A stretch of DNA of 64,000 nucleotides, from the NCBI GenBank assembly GCA_014382445.1, contig JACNJS010000019.1, positions 33,245 to 97,244 of the forward strand. Direction: 5' to 3'. The notes beneath the pieces are model-generated. The model was given only the letters and a program-made list of their open reading frames with translations, was not told the origin of the DNA and did not search any database. Position 1 is the stretch's first letter. Each line of letters begins with the position of its first letter. The stretch is from Bacteroidota bacterium (GTDB lineage: Bacteria; Bacteroidota; Bacteroidia; Bacteroidales; F082). Position numbers and translations under genes: made by a program. Shown here piece after piece: positions 54,386 through 62,848 of the stretch.

Positions 54386-54946
54386 CTAATCCCTTGATTT
54401 TATAATTTCTTCCAATAGTTTACGTTTTGCTCTTAAGTACCTAACTCTTACATTATTATACGGTATATTAAGAATTTGAGAAATTTCTTGATGGTCATAA
54501 CCTTCAAAAAGATGAAGGACCAAGACAATTTTATAATTTTTGGAAATGCGTTTAATTGCCATTCTCACTTCGTCCAACTGAAATTGAATATTTTCAAAAT
54601 CATGATCATAATTTTCCACAGGAACTTCAACTACTTCTTCATTAAAAGGTATTTCATGATCGATTTTTTTAATTGAATCTATCGACTTATTAACGACTAT
54701 CCGCTTAAGCCACGCACCAAAGCTACTCCTCCACTCAAAAGTGGTAACCTTTGTAAATGCATCCAGAAATGCCTCCTGCATAATATCTTCTGCAATAAAT
54801 GGATCATTAACTATTCGTAAACTTGTATTATACATCGTACTATAATATAGATCGTAAATTTCCATTTGAGCATTTCTGTCATTCAAAGCACAGGCTTCTA
54901 CAAGTTCCTTATGCTTATTAATCACGTATTTACTGTTTTTTTGCAT
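54386..54946 (-). CDS. ECF sigma-70 family RNA polymerase sigma factor
   Basis: 186 residues with regions 2 and 4 and no region 3. Region 2 (about 14-85) has IAEDIMQEAFLDAFTKV, FEWRSSFGAWLKRIVVNKSID; region 4 (about 120-178) has the helix-turn-helix YDHQEISQILNIPYNNVRVRYLRAKRKLLEEI. The gene starts the transcript sigma-anti-sigma-DUF4097-GIN with 28-base and 16-base gaps. Promoter targets are unknown; autoregulation is common in this class. Confidence -1.
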   Translation of the reverse strand: MQKNSKYVINKHKELVEACALNDRNAQMEIYDLYYSTMYNTSLRIVNDPFIAEDIMQEAFLDAFTKVTTFEWRSSFGAWLKRIVVNKSIDSIKKIDHEIPFNEEVVEVPVENYDHDFENIQFQLDEVRMAIKRISKNYKIVLVLHLFEGYDHQEISQILNIPYNNVRVRYLRAKRKLLEEIIKSRD

Positions 54947-55202
54947 TTATATCCTACCTAACGACTATCAAATATATCAAATGTTACACTTTTTTTGATT
55001 TATTTTATTGGATATTGAAAAGTGAATTTATTCTTACTTTTTTATGATAAAATGTTTTAAATCATTGTATTACTGAGCTTTGCACTACTTTTCACGATTA
55101 CCTTACAGTTTTTGCTGATAAATTTTATACAAAAAACGGTAATATAATAAGAGTTTTAGAAATTATTTTGATAATAAGACGACCAAACAAAAAGAAATAT
55201 AC

Positions 55203-55210
55203 TACCTTTG
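55203..55210 (+). promoter_or_regulatory. -7 element of the cold-shock gene
   Basis: TACCTTTG at 55203-55210, 28 bases before the ATG at 55239. No convincing -33 element at the usual distance. Confidence -1.
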
Positions 55211-55238
55211 CCAACTTTAAATATTTATAATTATAGCA

Positions 55239-55430
55239 ATGAAAAAAGGTACAGTAAAATTCTTCAATAATTCAAAAGGTTACGGATTTGTAACAGATGA
55301 AGAATCAAATAATGAGTATTTCGTACACGTCTCCGGTTTAATTGATGAAGTTAATGAAGGTGATGCGGTAGAATTTGAATTAAAAGATGGTAAAAAAGGT
55401 TTAAATGCAGTTAATGTTAAAGTAATTTAA
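55239..55430 (+). CDS. Cold-shock-domain RNA chaperone
   Basis: 63-residue Csp of the CspA family that melts mRNA secondary structure. RNP1 (KGYGFVTDEE) and RNP2 (YFVHVSG) motifs are intact; it is a few residues shorter than E. coli CspA, as many Bacteroidota Csps are. Closed by a strong terminator, so monocistronic. Confidence -1.
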   Translation: MKKGTVKFFNNSKGYGFVTDEESNNEYFVHVSGLIDEVNEGDAVEFELKDGKKGLNAVNVKVI

Positions 55431-55452
55431 TATTTATTTTTAAATTTTTATC

Positions 55453-55493
55453 AAAAAAAAGAGGCTGTCTCAAATGAGGCAGCCTCTTTTTTT
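55453..55493 (+). terminator. Terminator after the cold-shock gene
   Basis: GAGGCTGTCTCA pairs with TGAGGCAGCCTC with one wobble around a 2-base centre, flanked by A8 and T7 tracts, which makes it bidirectional and able to serve the convergent porin gene as well. Confidence -1.
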
Positions 55494-55543
55494 ACGTCTA
55501 TTATCAACTTGTTAAGCGAACATAAATTTCCCAAAAACTGTTT

Positions 55544-56791
55544 TTAGAAAAAATAATAAACAGCAAACAAGGTTCTTAAGTTAGCAGCTTTCGTAAGATC
55601 AATTGGCACTCCTTTAGCATCACGCGACGAACCATACTCTGCCACAGTATATTCAAATTCAAGGGCAAAACGAGCTTTTCCGCTATTGAAAATTAATCTT
55701 GGTGAAACCCGATAAAGGTTGGCAATATTAGTCCCAAGTCCGTACACAGGGCCAACCATATTATTTTTTGCACCCAGGTTTTGAGTATAGCCGGCGAATA
55801 ATCCTACTTGGAAATTCTTTCCATTTGTGTGAATATCAGTCCATGCCGATACAGTTGATATAGGTGAATACTCAACAAACCCTTTGAGGAAATCAACCGA
55901 ATCGCTAATAAGGAAACCTCCTATGCTTAATTGATCAGTAATATTTTCACCATAAATTCCTTCAATTTTAAATGTAATTTTTTTTGCTACATATTTCAAA
56001 AAAACGATGGAATTCATTCCACTTACCGAGGCATCCGTTTTGTATCCGTTTCCTGTTTTCAATTGAGGTACAATCGTTTTATAGCCAGCTCCTATACCGG
56101 TAACTAAACTAGTTCCGGCGTTTTCATCTGCAGTTTTATAATGAATTTGGGCACTAAATTCCGGAAGACCGGCATCGCGTAAATATGTTCCGGTAGATCC
56201 ATTTGGTCCGTAATTAGCAAAATCGCGTTGCGAGGACACAACTCCTATTAACTTAATCTTACCAAACTTTTGTGTTAATCTTATTTGCGGATTTCTTCCA
56301 AAGGGTTGTAAAGGTGTACCTGTATTAAAAGATACAGTACCCGGAAAACAATCGGTAATAAACATTGGTATCCAGTCCTGGCCAAACCGCAATTCGGTAT
56401 TTCCCCAATCCATATTTACGTATGCCAGACGTAATCGGAACCCATTAATATTTGAATTTATCTGTCCGAAAAAAGCACCTTCCAGCTTCCCTGTTACATT
56501 TGCTTTAAAGGCCTTAGCGCCTGTAGCTGTTAATGTTACCCGGCTTTGAATCGACAAAAAATTAAAATTTGGAACTGCATTTATATCATTTCCATCAGGG
56601 TCTTTATCAACAGGGCTTGGGAATAGTAAAAAATGTCCTTCACGGGCAGAAACTGTTTGACGTGTGTCCCAAAAAAAATCGTTTTTAATAAATCCCGAAA
56701 AATTTAATTTGATGTTATTTATTTCGGGTGCTTGGGAAAATAAGCTTGTAACAAAAAACAAGCAAATCATGATTAATAAATTACGTTTCAT
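55544..56791 (-). CDS. Outer-membrane porin (DcaP-like)
   Basis: 415 residues, signal peptide ending SLFSQ. The mature chain begins LNFSGFIKNDFFWDTRQ and shows regular amphipathic beta strands to a terminal FAVYYFF, as in a trimeric porin; the pattern fits DcaP-type porins of proteobacteria and Bacteroidota. Segments NTELRFGQDWIPMFITDCFPGT and FGRNPQIRLTQKF are typical of the family. Substrate unknown. Stand-alone. Confidence -1.
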   Translation of the reverse strand: MKRNLLIMICLFFVTSLFSQAPEINNIKLNFSGFIKNDFFWDTRQTVSAREGHFLLFPSPVDKDPDGNDINAVPNFNFLSIQSRVTLTATGAKAFKANVTGKLEGAFFGQINSNINGFRLRLAYVNMDWGNTELRFGQDWIPMFITDCFPGTVSFNTGTPLQPFGRNPQIRLTQKFGKIKLIGVVSSQRDFANYGPNGSTGTYLRDAGLPEFSAQIHYKTADENAGTSLVTGIGAGYKTIVPQLKTGNGYKTDASVSGMNSIVFLKYVAKKITFKIEGIYGENITDQLSIGGFLISDSVDFLKGFVEYSPISTVSAWTDIHTNGKNFQVGLFAGYTQNLGAKNNMVGPVYGLGTNIANLYRVSPRLIFNSGKARFALEFEYTVAEYGSSRDAKGVPIDLTKAANLRTLFAVYYFF

Positions 56792-57105
56792 TTCTATTAT
56801 TTTATTTTGATTAATAATAATTACTTCACAAATATAAAACTATGCTGTTAACCATTTAACAATAGTTTGGATTATTTGCTAAATGACCTTAATTTAGAAG
56901 AGTTCTTAAAAGCAAATCACATTTTCCTTGCATAGAAATTGTGCATAATCATTTCTTGCAAAAAATAACTTACAACTTTATGTAAACCAAATAATTATTG
57001 TTTCGTGTAGATTCAGATATTTTGTAATTTAGCAATTTAAAGGATAAAGGGTAAATAATAAGAGTTAAAATTATTATATAACATTGATTAACAATAACTA
57101 ATATT
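56792..57105. other. Intergenic region without a gene
   Basis: 314 AT-rich bases between the divergent porin and SIMPL genes. No open frame, hairpin or convincing consensus promoter was found. Confidence -1.
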
Positions 57106-57837
57106 ATGAAGTCAAATTTTAGCGCACTTGCATTTTCTATTGCCATTGTTGTATCCGCAATAATTATTGGAGGATCATATTTAAAAAGGAGCATTACTCC
57201 CGGTACTATTGAAGTTACCGGATTAGGAAAAAAAGATTTCGTTTCAGATTTAATTGTTTGGGAAGGCGAATATTCTAAAAGCAGTACAAACTTACAACAA
57301 GCTTACTCCGGGTTAGAGAGTGACAAAAAAACAGTCAGGGATTATCTAAAATAACAAGGTGTAGATAATAGCGAAGTTGTTTTTAAAGCTGTTGATACAA
57401 GGAAAAATACAATATCAAAATACTCTGAAAGTGGATTATACATTGGTGAAGAATTTACTGGTTATACTTTGGCACAGTCGATTGTTATTGAATCGATGGA
57501 AGTAGAGAAAATTGAAAAATTGTCAAGGGAGATAACCGAACTACTAAACAAGGGTATTCAGTTTTATTCTGATGCACCGAGATATTATTTCACAAAATTA
57601 GCTGATCTCAAAATTGAAATGATTTCAAAAGCAACCGAAGATGCAAGGCTCCGTGCCGTAAAGATTGCGGAAAACTCAGGAGGTAAATTAGGTGATTTAA
57701 TATCCGCAAAAATGGGTATCTTTCAAATTACCGGACAAAATTCAAAGGAAGATTACTCTTGGGGTGGTACATTTAACACTTCTTCCAAGAAAAAAACGGC
57801 GTCTATCACTATTAAACTTGAGTACAAATCGAGATAA
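57106..57837 (+). pseudogene. SIMPL-domain (DUF541) protein gene interrupted by one in-frame stop
   Basis: 244 codons in a single frame with a TAA at 57352-57354 (after residue 82, AAA TAA CAA) that splits an otherwise intact SIMPL/DUF541 protein. The N-terminal part has an exported or anchored hydrophobic segment (residues 6-22) and TPGTIEVTGLGKKDFVSDL; the rest has ESMEVEKIEKLSREITELL, RLRAVKIAENSGGKLG and a typical ASITIKLEYK end. The frame is unchanged beyond the stop and the sequence keeps the conserved pattern, so the loss is recent, a readthrough site, or a base error. Confidence -1.
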
Positions 57838-57862
57838 GATGCTTTATTATCATTAATTAATC

Positions 57863-58834
57863 ATGAAAAACACAATACAAACCTCCTTCACAAAATTGAT
57901 GGGTATTGATTACCCGATCATTATAGCCCCAATGTTTCTGGTATCCAACACAAAAATGATAATTGCAGCCCTTAACAATGGTATCACTGCTGCAATACCA
58001 GCTTTAAATTTCCGTACGGATGAGGATTTCAGAAAAGCTATAGCCGAAATAAAAGCTGCAAGCGACAAACCAATGGGTGTTAACTTGATAGTAAACAAGT
58101 CGAACCCAAAATACAAAAAACAGTTAAAAACTTGTATCGACTTAAAAGTTGATTTCATAATTACATCTTTGGGTAACCCAAAAGAAGTAATAACAAAATG
58201 TAAGGCTGCAGGAATAAAAGTATTTTGTGATGTTGTTGATTTAAAATTTGCCTTAAAAGTTGCGGATTTGGGAGCTGACGCTGTGATTGCCGTTAACTCT
58301 AAAGCAGGAGGACATTCTGGTAATCAACCGGCTGACAGACTGGTACCTATGCTCAAAGAAAAACTTGAAATTCCAGTAATCTCTGCAGGAGGTATTGCAA
58401 CTGGCTATCAACTTAAAAAAGCACTTGAACTTGGCGCAGAAGCTGTGTCGATAGGAACATTATTTATTGCCTCGGAGGAAGCGGGAGTAAGTGATGATTA
58501 TAAAAATGCGCTTGTAGAATATGGCGGTAAAGATATAATTATGTCCAGCAACATTTCAGGGACTCCACTTACGGTAATCAATACTCCGTACATGCAAAAG
58601 TTAGGAAAGAAAAAAAGTACTTTATTAAAAATGCTAAACAGAAACAAACGTTTTAAGAAATACATTAAAATGTTAATTATGTTTAAAGGCATGAAATCTG
58701 TTAAAAGAGCTGCCAATAAATCAACATATAAAACTGTGTGGGTTGCAGGACCAAGTATCGAGGACATACACTCTGTTAAACCAGTTAAGGAGATTATTGA
58801 AAATCTTGTTAAGGAGTATACGGAAGAGAATTAA
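57863..58834 (+). CDS. Nitronate monooxygenase-type flavin oxidoreductase
   Basis: 323-residue FMN-binding TIM-barrel of the 2-nitropropane dioxygenase/enoyl reductase (FabK-like) group. Visible: YPIIIAPMFLVSN start, AKAGGHSG near residue 150, and PVISAGGIATGYQLKKALELGAEAVSIGTLF with its FMN phosphate loop. It could be a nitronate monooxygenase or an enoyl-ACP reductase; the absence of fab genes nearby leaves this open. It lies 26 bases after the SIMPL gene. Confidence -1.
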   Translation: MKNTIQTSFTKLMGIDYPIIIAPMFLVSNTKMIIAALNNGITAAIPALNFRTDEDFRKAIAEIKAASDKPMGVNLIVNKSNPKYKKQLKTCIDLKVDFIITSLGNPKEVITKCKAAGIKVFCDVVDLKFALKVADLGADAVIAVNSKAGGHSGNQPADRLVPMLKEKLEIPVISAGGIATGYQLKKALELGAEAVSIGTLFIASEEAGVSDDYKNALVEYGGKDIIMSSNISGTPLTVINTPYMQKLGKKKSTLLKMLNRNKRFKKYIKMLIMFKGMKSVKRAANKSTYKTVWVAGPSIEDIHSVKPVKEIIENLVKEYTEEN

Positions 58835-58883
58835 TCAACCTTACAGCATCCCGATATTGATCGACATGGAATAGTTGTGTTAG

Positions 58884-59069
58884 TTTATAGCAGACGATTC
58901 CGGGAGCTACACACTCTGGAAGGACTATTTTTCGCAGAAACTTCATTTTAGAGAATTTGAAGGATTAATATACGAACTTAATCCGGCTGGTGCTCATTAC
59001 TTCCTCACAAACCTGACAAAACCTCTCTGCTCAGTTACATATAATTACACTGCCGGAGGGTGTGTGTGA
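58884..59069 (+). other. Possible coding remnant of 61 codons
   Basis: An open frame without a start codon ends at TGA 59067-59069 and is closed by TAG at 58881-58883 on the 5' side. It has ordinary amino-acid composition (for example GSYTLWKDYFSQKLHFREF) and no family assignment. It could be the end of a lost gene between the oxidoreductase and VapBC. Low confidence. Confidence -1.
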
Positions 59070-59075
59070 TAGGTT

Positions 59076-59465
59076 TCATAGTAATACCTGCAAGCCAAGT
59101 ATCTCAAAAGGCAAAAAATCCTTATCGTTGTGCAATAGTGTAACTTTGTTTTCAATACAATAAGTAGCAATTAACATATCAGTAGTTTTTCTGATTGTAA
59201 TGCCTTTTTTTCTCAAATAGCGAAAATTTTCGGCACTTTTAATGGCAATTATTTTGTTGGAAATAGAATAACAGTTTAAATATCCAAGAGCTTCTTTTGC
59301 TTTGTTGTATTCTGAATCCTTACGAAAACCTTGAAGTATTTCAGCCAGTATGATATCACCCATTATAACTTGCTCAGTGGAAAGAAGTTTGTCCAGTTTA
59401 TCCGTATGGGTGTTAATTTTACCGTTAAAGTAATCTATCCAAACAGAAGTGTCAGCTAATATCAT
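59076..59465 (-). CDS. vapC: VapC-type PIN-domain toxin
   Basis: 129-residue PIN-fold ribonuclease of a type II toxin-antitoxin pair. Acidic residues of the active site are in MILADTSVWIDYF (D5), DIILAEILQGF, TTDMLIATYC and HNDKDF, so catalytic competence looks intact. The start overlaps the antitoxin stop by one base (TAATG). Family clear. Confidence -1.
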   Translation of the reverse strand: MILADTSVWIDYFNGKINTHTDKLDKLLSTEQVIMGDIILAEILQGFRKDSEYNKAKEALGYLNCYSISNKIIAIKSAENFRYLRKKGITIRKTTDMLIATYCIENKVTLLHNDKDFLPFEILGLQVLL

Positions 59466-59656
59466 TAGTCGGTGCGCATTTGATCGAGGTCTCCCTCCCA
59501 GTTTAATTTTCCCCTGAGTTTACGGATTTCCAGCTGCTCTTTAAATCTAACCAATAAACGTAAAGCCTCTTCTACAACAGCTTTTTTTGTTTTGTTATGA
59601 CTTAATGAAATAGCTTTGCTAATTAACTCACTATCAATAACAATATTTGTACGCAT
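59465..59656 (-). CDS. vapB: VapB-type antitoxin
   Basis: 63 residues: an N-terminal DNA-binding ribbon-helix-helix-like region (MRTNIVIDSELISKAISL) and a C-terminal toxin-binding arm rich in charged residues (RGKLNWEGDLDQMRTD). It precedes vapC with a one-base overlap, the usual order. Autorepression through a palindrome upstream is expected. Confidence -1.
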   Translation of the reverse strand: MRTNIVIDSELISKAISLSHNKTKKAVVEEALRLLVRFKEQLEIRKLRGKLNWEGDLDQMRTD

Positions 59657-59698
59657 TTTGAGTAATTTAAATTATACACATATTTTATGGCAAATATA

Positions 59699-59718
59699 CA
59701 CATAAATTATATTATGTG
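59699..59718. promoter_or_regulatory. Palindromic operator candidate of vapBC
   Basis: CACATAA and TTATGTG form 7-base arms around ATTATA, 43 bases upstream of vapB; a further CACATA half-site lies at 59677-59682. Suited to a VapB dimer. Confidence -1.
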
Positions 59719-59764
59719 CAAATACTGCTTATAACAAACACATGTTAAGGTATCAAAATTCTGA

Positions 59765-60499
59765 TTAAGGATACTCAATCCTTTCCAAAAACAATCCATG
59801 TGCCGGTACTGAAAATCCAGCCTTGCTCCTATCCTTTGCTTCGATAATTTTATTTATATCATCAGACTCCAATTTCCCTTTACCAATTTCAAGTAATGTA
59901 CCAACTATTGCTCTAACCATGTTGCGCAAAAATCTGTCGGCAGTTATTGTAAAAACCAACTCATTGTTAATTTTCTCAAATCGTGCAAGTTGAATTACAC
60001 AATTATTTGTGGCTGTTTGAGTATGCAGTTTTGAAAAACTTGTAAAATCATTGTGGTCTAACAAAAAATTACTCGCCTTATTCATGGCTTCAATGTCGAG
60101 ATCACAATTATAATAATAACTTGTTTTTTCACTAAACGGATTTTTAATTAAGGAAATATAATAACTATAAGTGCGACTAACTGCACTAAACCTACTATGC
60201 ATATCAGGTGTAACTCTATAAATATTGTGTATTGCTATATCGGCTGGAAGAAAGTTATTTAGCTTATATGCAAGGTCTTTGGTGTTTAATTTCAATTCAT
60301 TAACATCAAAATGAGCATAAAATTCACGTGCATGAACACCTGTATCGGTCCTGCCACATCCAATTATGCTAACATTTTCATTCAGCAACACAGATAATTT
60401 CTCGATAATTTCTACTTGTACCGAATGTGCATTTTCCTGTATCTGCCATCCATGATAATTTGCCCCATTGTACGCTAGTTTAATAAAATATCGTTGCAT
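59765..60499 (-). CDS. truA: tRNA pseudouridine synthase A
   Basis: 244 residues from the ATG at 60499; a longer frame to 60625 overlaps the opposite promoter and has no family match. Converts U38-U40 of tRNA anticodon stems. Catalytic Asp is in GCGRTDTGVHA; MQRYFIKLAYNGANYHGWQ begins the first domain and FLRNMVRAIVGTL the second. Normal length. Confidence -1.
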   Translation of the reverse strand: MQRYFIKLAYNGANYHGWQIQENAHSVQVEIIEKLSVLLNENVSIIGCGRTDTGVHAREFYAHFDVNELKLNTKDLAYKLNNFLPADIAIHNIYRVTPDMHSRFSAVSRTYSYYISLIKNPFSEKTSYYYNCDLDIEAMNKASNFLLDHNDFTSFSKLHTQTATNNCVIQLARFEKINNELVFTITADRFLRNMVRAIVGTLLEIGKGKLESDDINKIIEAKDRSKAGFSVPAHGLFLERIEYP

Positions 60500-60561
60500 A
60501 TACAGATATATATTTAGGAAACAAAAATACCATGATTTCTGAATAAAATTAACAAATCTGG

Positions 60562-60593
60562 TTGTGAATGAATTAACAAATGGATTATCTTTG
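60562..60593 (+). promoter_or_regulatory. Promoter of the nickel-type transporter gene
   Basis: TTG (60562-60564), 21 bases, TATCTTTG (60586-60593). Because it would lie inside an upstream ATG-started frame (60580), the ATG at 60613 is the better translation start. Confidence -1.
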
Positions 60594-60612
60594 CCCAATA
60601 AAAAATCATTTA

Positions 60613-61428
60613 ATGGAAGAAACATTTACAAGCATTCCCATGTTATTTAGTTTGTTAACAACAATTCTACATGTTAGTGGCGGTCATGACCACTTTATCA
60701 TGTCAGAAATAGTTACAAGCATTCCTTTATTATTTGGATTAATTGCATCAATTATTCATGTTGTTGCAGGACCTGATCACCTTGCTGCCGTGAGCCCATT
60801 AGCTTTAAATGCTAAATTCAGGCCATGGTTAATTGGTATGTCGTGGGGTATAGGACATTTGACAGGGATGTTATTAATAGGTCTTGTTTTTTTCTTTTTC
60901 AGAGATTTAATACCAATTGAATTTATTTCAAACAATAGTGAAAGGATTGTAGGATTATTACTTGTAGTAATTGGTGTGTGGGCTTTGGTTAAAGTAGTAA
61001 GTTACCGCAAAGACAAACATGCCCATATTCACACCCATGCTGAAGATGAAGTCAGTGCATATATACACAAGCATGAGCATTCTCATAATCAATCGCATAA
61101 GCATACACATGAACACGATAAAGCACTTGAAAAACAGTCGTATTGGGCAGCAGCAGGGATAGGAGTTATACATGGTTTTGCAGGTGTTTCGCACCTTGTA
61201 AGTATGTTGCCAACATTGGCATTTCCAAATAATTTTGATGCAATTATGTATTTAGTTGGATTTGGCGCGGGCACAATTATCGCAATGGTAGGTTTTTCAT
61301 TTTTGTTAGGTTTGATGGCAAAAACTGCGTCTAAGCAGCGAAAAGATACTGTTTTTATAGGCATTAATGCAATTGCTGGAATAAGTGCTATTTTTGTCGG
61401 TATAATATGGATGTGGAATACATGGTAG
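60613..61428 (+). CDS. Nickel/cobalt-type transporter (NicO/HupE-like) with His-rich loop
   Basis: 271-residue membrane protein from the ATG at 60613. About six transmembrane helices in two repeats, with metal-binding motifs HVVAGPDHL (H49, D55, H56) and HGFAGVSHL. A cytosolic loop (about 125-165) holds over a dozen histidines in HxH pairs and probably buffers metal. Residues 6-28 repeat residues 35-57 (both TSIPxLFxLxxxxxH then GxDH), an internal duplication. Its place beside a hydrogenase and a maturation protease suggests nickel uptake. A second ATG at 60700 would skip the duplicated part. Confidence -1.
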   Translation: MEETFTSIPMLFSLLTTILHVSGGHDHFIMSEIVTSIPLLFGLIASIIHVVAGPDHLAAVSPLALNAKFRPWLIGMSWGIGHLTGMLLIGLVFFFFRDLIPIEFISNNSERIVGLLLVVIGVWALVKVVSYRKDKHAHIHTHAEDEVSAYIHKHEHSHNQSHKHTHEHDKALEKQSYWAAAGIGVIHGFAGVSHLVSMLPTLAFPNNFDAIMYLVGFGAGTIIAMVGFSFLLGLMAKTASKQRKDTVFIGINAIAGISAIFVGIIWMWNTW

Positions 61429-61432
61429 CTTG

Positions 61433-62223
61433 ATGATAATGTTATTACAACTAAAAAAAAAAATAATTATATTCTGCTTACTACAGTTTTAATTTTATTT
61501 TTCAATCAACAAGTAATTGCACAGGAAACTATCGTAAAACGTGGCAAAACAAATGTCGGTTTTGAAGCGGGAATTCAATTTACCGGCATTAACGACCCAT
61601 ATATGCTAATTACGGAAGGCGGTATAGGCTACTCTGCTGGTCCATTTTTTGAACACTATTTGAGTGATATAATTAAATTTAGGGGAGGAGTGAATTTTGA
61701 TAATAGAGCTTTCACACTTAAGGATATGGGATCAATTAATGATTCGATATATGTTGGAAAAAGCAGTTACTTCAATGTGGTTGAAAAATATAAAATTAAC
61801 TATGTAACTATACCTTTAAGCCTCATATATTCTAAGGGAAATGACAAATTCAATTTTTTCCTCCAGGCTACATTATATTATTCCTTATATCTAAACTCAA
61901 ATCAAACAGGTGATATTCATGTTCATATTTCAGAAGAAGATGCCACTCATTTTCACATAAATAATTATCCCGAATTTAACATACCAGGGGATTACCATTT
62001 TGAACCATTAGAACAATCATTCAGCACAAGCGATATAGGTGTTAACATGCTTTTTGGATGCATTTATTTTATTAAGCCAAATCTCGGGATCACATTTTCT
62101 CCCGGATTTACATATAGCTTTGCCAATGTTTGGGAAAACCCTGAGCGCCGAACAACATGGTCGCGTCTCTACAAAATAAACATAGGTATTATATATACTT
62201 TAAAATCTAATAGCCATGATTAA
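61433..62223 (+). CDS. Outer-membrane beta-barrel protein, frameshifted at an A11 tract
   Basis: The main frame (61603-62223, 206 codons from an internal ATG) encodes a barrel, but its true N-terminus lies upstream: the same frame reads back to a signal-peptide-like segment ending VIAQ near 61520 without a start codon. An ATG at 61433 (or 61439) opens in another frame and reaches the tract of 11 A (61453-61463); one added A would join them as MIMLLQLKKK... to the signal peptide. Body: aromatic-rich strands, a His/acid loop HVHISEEDATHFHI and a terminal KINIGIIYTLK strand. It begins four bases after the transporter gene. Confidence -1.
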
Positions 62224-62412
62224 AATAATTGGAAAGATTATCACATCCTAAAAAAGGAAAAAGTTACTCTTGTTGAGCATATGCCAAACCAAGAGAATGT
62301 TGTTATTATAAACAAAAATGGAGTTACAAAAACCTCAGATTACGATAACATACTTATAGGCAAGTTCTTCTTAATAAGTGCCCAGCCCGCAAGTTTACGT
62401 GTTAAATACTGA
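62224..62412 (+). other. Possible coding remnant opposite the protease gene
   Basis: Beyond the barrel's stop the same frame stays open for 62 codons (VTLVEHMPNQENVVIINKNG) to a TGA at 62410-62412, overlapping the end of the hydrogenase protease gene on the other strand. An ATG at 62216 opens a neighbouring frame that stops at 62249 just before an A6 run, so a second frameshifted small gene is possible. No family recognised. Low confidence. Confidence -1.
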
Positions 62413-62846
62413 AATGCTTGTTCAAGATTTAGCTTTGCATTAGCACTTAACCCTTCTTTAAAATCCCATTTATAGCCCTTAATTCCAAGAATGTAGGTTT
62501 CAGGAGATTTTTTGAATAGCTTTTCACTTAAATGAAGGACATATGAAGGCGAAACAGCATGCATAGTAAATTCAACTTTAGCATCAGAGGGCTCCACTTT
62601 TCTAAAAATAAATTCATTTAAGTCTTCATCTTTCGAAGCATCAACAAAAACGGCTATATCCCATTCCGAAATTTTCTCAGCATCTTCAATATTAAGTTGG
62701 TAGTTGCTTTCCGTTGTCATACAACCAAGTTTATGCTTATCAATCCATTCCTGTACCATTTTGATCATCTCAATGCCAAGACCATCATCCTCACGGCCTG
62801 GATTACCATAGCCATATACGAGTACTCTCTTTTTTAATTGTGTCAT
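62340..62846 (-). CDS. Hydrogenase maturation protease (HoxW/HyaD-like)
   Basis: 168 residues. Endopeptidase that trims the C-terminal extension of a NiFe hydrogenase large subunit once nickel is loaded. Typical signature GYGNPGREDDGLG at the start, VDASKDED, HAVSP and GIKGYKWDF. It lies 2 bases downstream of the large-subunit gene on the same strand. Catalytic Asp and His equivalents look present. Strong call by context. Confidence -1.
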   Translation of the reverse strand: MTQLKKRVLVYGYGNPGREDDGLGIEMIKMVQEWIDKHKLGCMTTESNYQLNIEDAEKISEWDIAVFVDASKDEDLNEFIFRKVEPSDAKVEFTMHAVSPSYVLHLSEKLFKKSPETYILGIKGYKWDFKEGLSANAKLNLEQAFQYLTRKLAGWALIKKNLPISMLS

Positions 62847-62848
62847 AA

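Noticed and set aside
60580-60612. ATG at 60580 for the transporter
   Set aside because: It lies just before and through the -7 element, so it would not be transcribed.
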